Below the pieces are notes generated by a model. That model had not been told where the DNA came from. It saw nothing but the letters and a program-made list of their open reading frames with translations, and did not search any database. Of a stretch of DNA of 18,247 nucleotides, positions 7,949-14,983 are shown piece after piece. A program made the translations under genes and the position numbers. Source of the stretch: CAYTXJ01 sp965613025 (GTDB lineage: Bacteria; Desulfobacterota; DSM-4660; Desulfatiglandales; JALVMZ01); contig CBFDUE010000048.1 of the NCBI GenBank assembly GCA_965613025.1, forward strand, positions 1 to 18,247, in the 5' to 3' direction. Position 1 is the stretch's first letter; each line of letters starts with the position of its first letter.

Positions 7949-8787
7949 TGAATAGTGGAGAGATATTGAGCTATGTTACCTTCTTCTACTTTTTCTGTTT
8001 CTTTTTCTATCTGATTATGATCTTTACATTTAAAGATATATTTGGATTAATGGGTACATATCTCACCCTCTTTACCCTGCTTCTTCATTCATATGGTATA
8101 GTACTTAGATGGATTGAATCATATAAGATGGGGATAGGACATGCTCCACTTACAAATCTATATGAATCGCTGATCTTTTTTGCTTGGGCCATAATATTTC
8201 TATATCTGATAGTAGAGTTTAAGACAAAAAATAGATCTCCAGGGGTCTTTACCACACCTGTTGCATTTCTCATTATGGCATATGCATCCTATGGTGGAAT
8301 GGAATCCAGGATCACTCCCCTCATCCCAGCGCTAAAGAGCAACTGGTTAATCGCTCATGTAGTTACCTGTTTTGTAGGGTATGGCGCCTTTGCCCTGGCA
8401 TTCTCTTTAAGCATCATGTATCTCCTAAAACAGAGAAAAGAGAATCCTAATAGTTCTATCTTAAATATTATTCCACCCGTTCATATCCTTGATGAGCTTA
8501 CATATCAGATAATTGCCATAGGTTTTGTCATGCTGACATTAGGGATCATAACAGGTGCGGTATGGGCCCATTATGCATGGGGAAGGTATTGGGGATGGGA
8601 TCCCAAAGAGACCTGGTCGCTGATCACCTGGCTTATCTATGGAGCATTTTTACATGGTAGATATGTAAGGGGATGGAGGGGGAGGCTGCTTGCGGTATTA
8701 TCCATAGTGGGCTTTTTAAGTGTGATCTTTACCTATCTTGGGGTTAATCTCCTGCTTTCAGGCCTGCATAGCTATGCCACAGGATAA
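7948..8787 (+). CDS. ccsA: Cytochrome c synthase subunit CcsA/CcsB (ResC), System II
   Basis: This is the heme-handling membrane subunit of System II, 279 residues with about eight membrane segments. The tryptophan-rich WWD motif reads WGRYWGWDPKETW (211-223). Conserved histidines H137, H236 and H274 have nearly the spacing of the heme-ligating histidines H761, H858 and H897 described in Helicobacter CcsBA. NCBI-style annotation often calls this protein CcsB, so symbols vary. It is translated from the resB message: its ATG overlaps the resB stop, and AAGGAG within the resB end is the Shine-Dalgarno. Presence of this pair implies periplasmic c-type cytochromes. A hairpin repeat lies 10 bases past the stop. 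Confidence 0.95.
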   Translation: MNSGEILSYVTFFYFFCFFFYLIMIFTFKDIFGLMGTYLTLFTLLLHSYGIVLRWIESYKMGIGHAPLTNLYESLIFFAWAIIFLYLIVEFKTKNRSPGVFTTPVAFLIMAYASYGGMESRITPLIPALKSNWLIAHVVTCFVGYGAFALAFSLSIMYLLKQRKENPNSSILNIIPPVHILDELTYQIIAIGFVMLTLGIITGAVWAHYAWGRYWGWDPKETWSLITWLIYGAFLHGRYVRGWRGRLLAVLSIVGFLSVIFTYLGVNLLLSGLHSYATG

Positions 8788-8796
8788 GATCCAGAG

Positions 8797-8840
8797 TATG
8801 AGAGCTTTGAATTTTCAAAGCTCTCATAAAAAGCTGTAAT
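8797..8840. repeat. Dispersed hairpin repeat, copy 1
   Basis: A perfect 14-base stem (8797-8810 with 8815-8828; core GAGAGCTTTGA / TCAAAGCTCTC) with a 4-base loop ATTT is followed by AAAAGCTGTAAT. The same hairpin plus its AAGCTGTAA tail recurs at 18118-18160 with only a few differences over about 45 bases. It sits just after ccsA. There is no T-tract after the stem on either strand, so it is not a standard intrinsic terminator, although it could stabilise the 3' end of the resB-ccsA message. Confidence 0.75.
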
Positions 8841-8871
8841 TATGGGTTATTTTAAGTTAATTTTTGGGGGT

Positions 8872-8890
8872 CTGGGGGTGTAACCCCCAG
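8872..8890. repeat. G/C palindrome upstream of the receiver-like gene
   Basis: CTGGGGGT and ACCCCCAG form a perfect 8-base stem around GTA. It is preceded by a second G-run (TTTTTGGGGG, 8861-8870), and the stem ends 14 bases before the ATG at 8905. This is strikingly GC-rich for its surroundings and resembles REP-like elements seen in many bacterial genomes. It would fold near the ribosome binding site of the next gene. Confidence 0.65.
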
Positions 8891-8904
8891 TGTAAGAAGG
8901 GGTT

Positions 8905-9252
8905 ATGCAAAGCTCTCAGAGTATATGGATATTATTAAAAGATAGATTGTATAGGTCATTTCTGATGGCAGAGCTCAGAGAAAAGAGGGTTCAGACTTAT
9001 GCCACAGATAATATAATGGATATAGATAGAATGGTAAGAAAGGGGGAACTTCCGGATATCATGCTAATTGATATGGAAAATCTTATTGACCATATAAGCC
9101 TATTAAAGAAAGGCCTATTAAATATAATACCTTTGGCTGTGATCAAGGGTAATACAGAGTTAAAAGAGGATCTATTTAATGGATTGAATATTTGGAAAAT
9201 AATAGATAAGCCTATCTCCATTGGTGAAGTGATAGAAAAGATAGTAAAATAA
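8905..9252 (+). CDS. Degenerate response-regulator receiver-like protein
   Basis: This 115-residue hypothetical protein has a pattern resembling a lone receiver domain. A beta strand at 7-11 (IWILL) is followed by a helix, then LPDIMLIDMENL with D56 at the place of the phosphoacceptor, PLAVI at 77-81 as strand 4, and DKPIS with K102-P103 as the conserved Lys-Pro. The usual acidic pair after strand 1 is absent (LLKDRL is found instead), so normal phosphorylation is doubtful. There is no output domain and no membrane segment. The start at 8905 is uncertain: a purine run (AAGAAGGGG) lies very close to the ATG, but strand 1 begins at residue 7, so a much later start would break the fold. The first codons coincide with an arm of the dispersed hairpin repeat. 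The fold is my inference from pattern; function is unknown. Confidence 0.55.
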   Translation: MQSSQSIWILLKDRLYRSFLMAELREKRVQTYATDNIMDIDRMVRKGELPDIMLIDMENLIDHISLLKKGLLNIIPLAVIKGNTELKEDLFNGLNIWKIIDKPISIGEVIEKIVK

Positions 9253-9332
9253 GATCCTTTAATTGGAAAGGTTCATTTAATTATTGAACTGGCTCAGATG
9301 AAGTGATAATGAATATTCTTAAGAGGTCTAAG

Positions 9333-10277
9333 ATGCCTATAAGTGTTGAATTTATTAGAAAACTGGAGCAAGTATCTCCTGATCTAAAAGAGATATTAAT
9401 AGCCCTATTAGAAGAGATAGAAAGGCAAAGAGAGGAGTCTATAACTGTCTCTGAGTTTAGAGCCTTTACGGCTAAGACAGAAGAGAATTTTAAAAAAGTA
9501 TGGCAGGCTATCTCTGAGCTCGCTAAAGCCCAAAAAGATACCGAAAAAAGAATGGAAGAACTCGCTATAGCTCAGAAAAATACTGAAAAAAGAGTGGAAG
9601 AACTAACTGTCGCACAGAAAAATACTGAAAAAAGAGTGGAAGAACTATTCAAAAATCAGATAAAGAGTGAAGAAAGACTTTCAAGAGTGGAAAAGGCAAT
9701 AGAAGACCTTACTGAAGCTCAGAAAAATACTGAAAAAAGAATAGAAAAACTATCCATAAATCAGATAAAGAGTGAAGAAAGACTTTCAAGAGTGGAAAAG
9801 GTAATAGAAGAATTGGCTATTGCACAGAAAAATACTGAAAATGAATTAAAAAAGCTTATCAAAGAACATAGAAAGACAAGAGAGTCCCTTGGAGGGCTCC
9901 AGCACACAGTGGGGTATGTACTGGAGGATAGAGCCTTTGTAGGACTACCTAAGCTCCTTGAAAAAGATTTTGGTATAAAGATCACTATGCCCTTAAAAAG
10001 GGACTATATGGAAATATCTCCTGGTAAGGAAGAGGAGATTAATATTATTGGAAGAGGTAAAAGGGATGGTCGTGAAATATGGATACTTGGTGAATGTAAA
10101 TCCCAGATAAATAAAAGAGAGGTAGATAAATTTCTTAGAAAAGTTAATAAACTTAATAAGGTGATCCCCGGAGAAAAGATATTATTAATTATTACCTATC
10201 AAGCACCTCCTATTGTAAGAAGGTATATAGAAGAAAAGGGGCTCAAGCTATATTTTTCGTATCAATTTCCTCTATAA
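9333..10277 (+). CDS. Coiled-coil protein with PD-(D/E)XK-like C-terminal domain (DUF3782-like)
   Basis: A 314-residue protein with a short helical head (1-45), a long heptad-based coiled coil (about 50-185), and a C-terminal globular domain (about 186-314). The last contains EEINIIGRG (234-242) and GECKSQ with E254 and K256, the E-x-K arrangement of PD-(D/E)XK nucleases. The place often held by an Asp in the first motif is N237, so the metal site, and hence catalysis, is uncertain. The overall design matches the DUF3782-type coiled-coil proteins common in thermophiles and other low-GC bacteria. I prefer ATG 9333 because AAGAGG (9321-9326) sits correctly before it; an in-frame GTG at 9303 would add 10 residues but lacks a good ribosome binding site. 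It is convergent with the helicase gene 32 bases away. The substrate and partner are unknown. Confidence 0.7.
   Translation: MPISVEFIRKLEQVSPDLKEILIALLEEIERQREESITVSEFRAFTAKTEENFKKVWQAISELAKAQKDTEKRMEELAIAQKNTEKRVEELTVAQKNTEKRVEELFKNQIKSEERLSRVEKAIEDLTEAQKNTEKRIEKLSINQIKSEERLSRVEKVIEELAIAQKNTENELKKLIKEHRKTRESLGGLQHTVGYVLEDRAFVGLPKLLEKDFGIKITMPLKRDYMEISPGKEEEINIIGRGKRDGREIWILGECKSQINKREVDKFLRKVNKLNKVIPGEKILLIITYQAPPIVRRYIEEKGLKLYFSYQFPL
9522..9857 (+). repeat. In-frame tandem repeats encoding the coiled coil (42/63-base units)
   Basis: The region encodes seven back-to-back segments of 14 or 21 residues (lengths 14, 14, 14, 21, 14, 21, 14), all multiples of the heptad. The 14-residue unit is A-x-AQKNTEKRVEEL with small changes. 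The 21-residue unit is xxNQIKSEERLSRVEKxIEEL. Bases from 9573 recur 42 bases later almost unchanged. Bases from 9654 recur 105 bases later with about 53 of 54 identical, so the last 105-base duplication looks recent. Confidence 0.92.
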
Positions 10278-10307
10278 GGCGCGTATATTTTCCAAAAATT
10301 TCATAAA

Positions 10308-10324
10308 GCTTATACAATATAAGC
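10308..10324. terminator. Inverted repeat at the helicase stop codon, possible weak terminator
   Basis: GCTTATA-CAA-TATAAGC is a perfect 7-base inverted repeat that spans the helicase stop codon. On the minus strand it is followed by TTTATGAAATTTTT. It sits in the tail-to-tail gap between two convergent genes, where a terminator is expected. The stem is AT-rich and the T-run is interrupted, so termination would be weak; a chance repeat is quite possible. Confidence 0.3.
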
Positions 10325-12964
10325 GGGTTCCCTTAAAATAAGTTTTATCGCCCTTTCTGCCTTTGATACAAGATGAGGATGAGTATCTTTTAGATTTACA
10401 ACCTGTCTCAGATGATCGGCGGTTCTCAAAATAAGAGATACCATATCACCTTCATCCATACCACTTATGAGTCTTAATTCCTCCCATGTCTTACCCTTTG
10501 CCCATAGATATAATATGGCGGAAGGCCAAAATAGAAGCTGAGGAGCTTCAAAACCTTTCTTTAATTGTAGGTCTCTAAATTCAGAAATGGTAGATTCCAT
10601 CAATTTAAATGCATTGTTAATTTCTAAAATTTCTTCCCTGTTTTCCAAACTTAAGGACAAATCCTGTGTCTTATCCCAGACAAAGGTTGCCATGCATCCT
10701 GCCATACTTTCAGGGGAAAGATCATCAAAAGCTCCCTTTCTGATAGCCTCAGAGACAAGTAGTGGATGATCCAATCTGAGCTTTGAAGCCCATATACCAT
10801 CAGGAGTAAGCCTATAATCTTCATCTACAAAACCTGTCTCTTTTAAAAATCTAAGATGCCTTTTAAAAGAAAGCCATAGTCCCCCTGCCATCCTTTCCAT
10901 TAAAAGATATAGAGATTCAAATTCATTCAATATGGCTTTAAGCTGCCTGTTTCTTTTTCCGTGACAATCCCTTTTGTGAGGACAATTGGTGCAGGGAAGT
11001 TCGTTTTGGAATCTCTTAAGCCTATCGATCTCTTCAAGCTTAAAGGAGCTATTATCTGAGCTAATCTTTATGGGACGAAGATCTTCTACTCTTATAGCAC
11101 GGATAATCCTTTGAATCTTTTCAATTGATAGATCCTGACCCAGGTCTAATCTTAGATCAAATATCTTTTTAATCCTTTCAGCCTTGATCTTCTTTAATCT
11201 CAACCTTCCCTTCCTCATCCTAAGTGGCTTATGGATATTATGAGATAGACACTCCAACCTACCATTATGCTCCTTTGTAAAGAAGAGGAGATATATTGAC
11301 CTCCCTGCAAGAAAAAGCCTTCCAGGTTTTAGGTATTCCCTTAAGGCCTGAGCCCTTATCCTTCTTCTTATCTCCTTTTTAAGCCTCCTGAGCTCCTCTC
11401 TCAACTCAGCTCTTATCCTAATATTTTCCAGCATCTCCTGAGGATCATCCGTATCACATCTGGCATTGGGAATCATAGACTTTAGCTCTTCAATCAGCCC
11501 CTCCCATCTCATCTGATATTCCCTGCCCCTCTTTTTGCCTTTAAAGGCCGCAAAGGATTTATTGAGCAACTCCTTTATCTCTGAAGGCCTATGGGATAGC
11601 AGCAGATTAAGTGTCATTGAGAAATTTATATGAATCTGACTTTCAATAGGCTCTGGAAGCGAATTTTTTAACTCCAAGATCAGCTCAGGGTCTTGATATA
11701 TCCCCGGGACAATTATGGCAAATCCGATCTTATCCTTACCCCTTCTACCTGCTCTTCCGATCATCTGATGAAGTTCGGTGGCGGTCAGATCCTTAAACTC
11801 TTTACCATCATATCTATCGCTTTGAACCAGTATCACAGAACGGGCAGGGAAATTCACCCCGGCTGCTACTGTGGATGTGGAAAATATTGCATCCAGATAT
11901 CCTCTGTTCATAAGTAACTCGATCACCATCTTCCACTGGGGTAACTGCCCTGCATGGTGTGCTGCCACTCTACATTCCACAAGATGTCGCATCTGAGGAT
12001 GATCCTTAAGATAGGGATATCTATCTATCAATCGGCTGAGCTCCTCTCTAAACATTGTTTCATCTCTTCTATTATATATATGGGGCTGGCATTTCCATAA
12101 GGCATTATTACAATCTAAGCGTGACTTTAAAAAGAAGATAGCAGGGAGCAGATTTAATTCTCTTAGGCATTCAATTATCCTTCCAAAATCTATTTCTCTC
12201 CTCCCTTTTGGCCTTCTTTTTAAAAATCTTTCAATATCAGGATTTAGTCTTCTTCCATTCTTTGAAAGGGGAACCACAAGTCCATCAGGAAATAGAAAGA
12301 GCATCTCTAAGGGGACAGGTCTTTGGAAACTGCTTACTATCTCCACATTCTTTCTTCGTATCTCTTGAAGCCAGGAGGCAATCTCTTCAGGATTGGATAT
12401 GGTAGCAGAGAGCATCAATATTTTTACCCTCTGTGGAAGATATATAAGCACCTCCTCCCATACAACTCCCCTTTCAGGATCATTCATATAGTGGGCCTCA
12501 TCAAGGATTACCAGATCAGTGGATATATCTACCCCATAGTGCATGGCATCATAGAGCTGATTTCTTAATATCTCAGTTGTTCCTACTATTATGGGAGCAT
12601 CGGGATTCTCTTTTCTGTCACCTGTAATAATTCCACAATATCTCTGTCCAAAGAGATGGCAAAATTCTGAATATATGGAATTAGAAAGTGCCTTAAGAGG
12701 TGATGCATACCATACTCTCATACCCCTGAATAGAAAGTCCTGGATTACCTGGATAGCAATCCAGGTCTTACCTGCACCAGTGGGAGCAGAGACCAGAAGA
12801 TCAGAGTTCTTTATCTTAGAGAGGGCCTCAAGCTGAAATGGATCAGGAATAAACTCTCTTTTCTCTGGAACTCCAATCTTATTAAAGATCTTCTTAAGTG
12901 AAGGATCAATTCTGGGATTAGAATAGGATTCCCTATCTCTCTTGAGGACTTTCTTCCTTCTCAT
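10310..12964 (-). CDS. Ski2-like DEAD/DEAH-box helicase (HelY/Dob10 type)
   Basis: A superfamily 2 ATP-dependent helicase of the Ski2-like group, 884 residues, probably acting on RNA. RecA domain 1 shows Walker A SAPTGAGKT (59-67, K66), DEAH (155-158) and motif III SAT (186-188). RecA domain 2 includes AAHHAGQLPQWK, STVAAGVNFPAR and motif VI QMIGRAGRRG (near 398-407). The C-terminal part has PCTNCPHKRDC with C658, C661 and C667, matching the conserved Cys-rich PC-x-x-CP signature of HelY-like proteins. No signal peptide or membrane segment is present. The ATG directly follows the acyl-CoA dehydrogenase TAG with no spacer, so translation is likely coupled, with GGAG inside the upstream gene as a distant ribosome binding site. 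A link between this helicase and acyl-CoA metabolism is not obvious; co-transcription may be incidental. Confidence 0.92.
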   Translation of the reverse strand: MRRKKVLKRDRESYSNPRIDPSLKKIFNKIGVPEKREFIPDPFQLEALSKIKNSDLLVSAPTGAGKTWIAIQVIQDFLFRGMRVWYASPLKALSNSIYSEFCHLFGQRYCGIITGDRKENPDAPIIVGTTEILRNQLYDAMHYGVDISTDLVILDEAHYMNDPERGVVWEEVLIYLPQRVKILMLSATISNPEEIASWLQEIRRKNVEIVSSFQRPVPLEMLFLFPDGLVVPLSKNGRRLNPDIERFLKRRPKGRREIDFGRIIECLRELNLLPAIFFLKSRLDCNNALWKCQPHIYNRRDETMFREELSRLIDRYPYLKDHPQMRHLVECRVAAHHAGQLPQWKMVIELLMNRGYLDAIFSTSTVAAGVNFPARSVILVQSDRYDGKEFKDLTATELHQMIGRAGRRGKDKIGFAIIVPGIYQDPELILELKNSLPEPIESQIHINFSMTLNLLLSHRPSEIKELLNKSFAAFKGKKRGREYQMRWEGLIEELKSMIPNARCDTDDPQEMLENIRIRAELREELRRLKKEIRRRIRAQALREYLKPGRLFLAGRSIYLLFFTKEHNGRLECLSHNIHKPLRMRKGRLRLKKIKAERIKKIFDLRLDLGQDLSIEKIQRIIRAIRVEDLRPIKISSDNSSFKLEEIDRLKRFQNELPCTNCPHKRDCHGKRNRQLKAILNEFESLYLLMERMAGGLWLSFKRHLRFLKETGFVDEDYRLTPDGIWASKLRLDHPLLVSEAIRKGAFDDLSPESMAGCMATFVWDKTQDLSLSLENREEILEINNAFKLMESTISEFRDLQLKKGFEAPQLLFWPSAILYLWAKGKTWEELRLISGMDEGDMVSLILRTADHLRQVVNLKDTHPHLVSKAERAIKLILREPAYIV

Positions 12965-14575
12965 CTATGTGTAATGCTCCAATATATATGAACAGACCCT
13001 GTCCATATCATCAAGATATCCTTCTATTAAATAGGATATATCAAGCTGAAAGAGCATGTCTTTAAGTTCCTTTGAATCTTTTCCTGCTGATATGATCTTT
13101 AATCCATTTACAAAGTTTATCTCTGCCACCTCCCTTAAAAATAGCCTAAAGCATGCATTCAGATAATTTCCATATTCTGAATCTGTATCAGAGCTTCTCA
13201 CTTTTTGAAGCAGGGCCTCTCCTACCTCTGTCCATGTTATCATATCAGCGAGCAGAAACATCAGATGCTGTTGCCTTGTTAGCTTATTCCTTCTTATAAA
13301 GCCAATGATTTCACCTATAATTTCCAATGAAAGAGCAAGCTTTTGAGAGTATCTATCTCCAGGCTTCATCGCCTTATTAGCCTTTTCCATATAAAACCCG
13401 CCTTTGGTCTTAACGTTTTCTCTCATCCTGAATGTGGCAATAATGTTTCGCTGTATTTCACTGGTTCCCTCAAATATGGTAGTGATCTTAATATCCCTCT
13501 TTATCTTTTCCATCTCATATTCCCTGATGTATCCGTATCCTCCCAGTGCCTGGATGCCATCATTTGCCATCCTGTCTCCAGCCTCTGTAGCAAAATACTT
13601 GGCAATGGAGCCTTCTACCTGAAGTCCTTTCTCTCCACTGTCAAGTCTTGTGGCGGTCTGCTCAATATATGCCCTTGCTGCTTCAAGCCGAACTGCATTT
13701 GGAACCAATAGCCTGTGGGTATATCCCTGTTTTTCTGAAAGGGTGGTTCCAAACTGGACCCTCTCTTTAGAATAACGAATTGCCCTCTCTAAGGAGGCCA
13801 TTCCACCTCCAAGCCCAAATGTTGCAACCATAAGCCTTGTGTAACCGAACACCTCATTTGCCTGTTTAAGTCCTCTGCCTTCCTCTTCTCCCACCAGATC
13901 CTCTGAGGGGACATAGAGATCTTCTAAGGTCAGTGGACAGGTATCAGAGCCCCTGATACCGTGTTTATCCTCATGTCTTCCAGGAATTAGCCCTGGAGCG
14001 CCTCTTTCAACAATAAAGAAGGAAGGGCCCTCTGGAGTATTAGCAAGTATGGTGTAGAGATCAGCCACACCCCCATTGGTTATAAACTGCTTTTGTCCAT
14101 TAAGCCTATAACCTTTAATATTACCCTTTTCGTCAAAGACCCGCTCGGCCCTTGTCTTTATGGCCTGGACATTGGACCCAGCATTGGGTTCAGTTACAGC
14201 ATATGCAACTATTAGGCCTTCCTCTGCAATTCTCTTCATATATCTCTCTTTCTGCCTTTCAGTTGCCCCAACCCTTAAAGGATCCATTCCTAAGCATATG
14301 GCTAAAAAAGAGGTGGCAATTGCCAGATCCATCTTTGCCATTCTCTCAGATATCACCGCTATCTCCGTTGCCCCTGCTCCAAGCCCTCCATATTCTTCAG
14401 GGATAAATACTAAATGCAAAGCCACCTCAGGCCCTAACATAAATCGGATCAGCTCCTCAGGAAATTTACCAGAGCTATCTATCTCAAGCTTTTTTTCCAA
14501 GGGAAGCCTATCCTTCTCTATCCTGTCTATGGTATCCATGATCATATTAAGGGTCTCTTTATCCATCTTTCCCAT
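12965..14575 (-). CDS. Acyl-CoA dehydrogenase with C-terminal extension
   Basis: A flavin-dependent acyl-CoA dehydrogenase that introduces the alpha-beta double bond in an acyl-CoA and passes electrons to ETF. Signatures in order: TEPNAGSNVQAIKTRA (from 128), FITNGG (164-169), RVQFGTTLSEKQG (272-284), GGYGYIREYEMEK (345-357) and IFEGTSEIQR (367-376), where E369 is the expected catalytic base. At 536 residues it is longer than the roughly 380-residue core. Residues 385-536 form a helical extension seen in several bacterial subfamilies, including long-chain enzymes. The start ATG 14575 follows AAGGAG by about 9 bases; ATG at residue 4 is an alternative. It lies 13 bases after the DUF35 gene and abuts the helicase. 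Chain-length preference cannot be read from the sequence. Confidence 0.94.
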   Translation of the reverse strand: MGKMDKETLNMIMDTIDRIEKDRLPLEKKLEIDSSGKFPEELIRFMLGPEVALHLVFIPEEYGGLGAGATEIAVISERMAKMDLAIATSFLAICLGMDPLRVGATERQKERYMKRIAEEGLIVAYAVTEPNAGSNVQAIKTRAERVFDEKGNIKGYRLNGQKQFITNGGVADLYTILANTPEGPSFFIVERGAPGLIPGRHEDKHGIRGSDTCPLTLEDLYVPSEDLVGEEEGRGLKQANEVFGYTRLMVATFGLGGGMASLERAIRYSKERVQFGTTLSEKQGYTHRLLVPNAVRLEAARAYIEQTATRLDSGEKGLQVEGSIAKYFATEAGDRMANDGIQALGGYGYIREYEMEKIKRDIKITTIFEGTSEIQRNIIATFRMRENVKTKGGFYMEKANKAMKPGDRYSQKLALSLEIIGEIIGFIRRNKLTRQQHLMFLLADMITWTEVGEALLQKVRSSDTDSEYGNYLNACFRLFLREVAEINFVNGLKIISAGKDSKELKDMLFQLDISYLIEGYLDDMDRVCSYILEHYT

Positions 14576-14588
14576 GATTAATAACTCC

Positions 14589-14981
14589 TTATATCAATCT
14601 AAAACCAATTGTATACCTATCTTCACCTAATCCCTCACTCTTAAAGGGCTCCATCTTTACTCTTTTTCCAATTACTGAAATATCTATATTATCAGGATCA
14701 ACCTCTAAAAGTCTCCCTACCGCCCATGGTCCTTCCTTTAACTCAACCATTACGACCACATAGGACGGCTTGATACCCTCCGGAGGAACTCTAATTACAG
14801 TAAATGTCTTAACATTTCCTTCACCACTTAGCTCAATCTTTTCAAAATCTATACCTCTACACCTTGAGCAGGTCCCCTTAGGGGGAAAAATAATCTCCCC
14901 ACAATCTCTGCACCTTAAACCCACAAGCCTTCCCTTTTTTAACTCATGTTGAAATTCCTCAAATATAATTGGATATTTCAT
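14589..14981 (-). CDS. Zn-ribbon / OB-fold protein (DUF35 family)
   Basis: A 130-residue protein with an N-terminal rubredoxin-like zinc ribbon (C24-x2-C27 and C38-x2-C41 in CRDCGEIIFPPKGTCSRC) followed by an OB-fold domain (about 45-130). Members of this family bind CoA and form complexes with thiolases. In archaea they bridge acetoacetyl-CoA thiolase and HMG-CoA synthase so that the intermediate is channelled. Here the gene begins 2 bases after the thiolase stop, with GAGGG inside the thiolase end as the Shine-Dalgarno, so it almost certainly partners that thiolase. No catalytic residues of its own are evident. Confidence 0.93.
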   Translation of the reverse strand: MKYPIIFEEFQHELKKGRLVGLRCRDCGEIIFPPKGTCSRCRGIDFEKIELSGEGNVKTFTVIRVPPEGIKPSYVVVMVELKEGPWAVGRLLEVDPDNIDISVIGKRVKMEPFKSEGLGEDRYTIGFRLI

Positions 14982-14983
14982 AT

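Noticed and set aside
8797..8828. Intrinsic terminator after ccsA
   Set aside because: The stem is strong but no T-tract follows on either strand, and the sequence recurs elsewhere with its flanks, which fits a dispersed repeat better.
9522..9857. CRISPR array or satellite DNA
   Set aside because: The repeats are adjacent without spacers, keep a single reading frame and encode regular heptads, so they are coding coiled-coil repeats.
8905..10277. A defence or toxin-antitoxin module formed by the receiver-like and coiled-coil nuclease-like genes
   Set aside because: No known defence partner, toxin motif or mobile-element gene is adjacent, and the nuclease-like site is incomplete; the idea cannot be supported from sequence alone.
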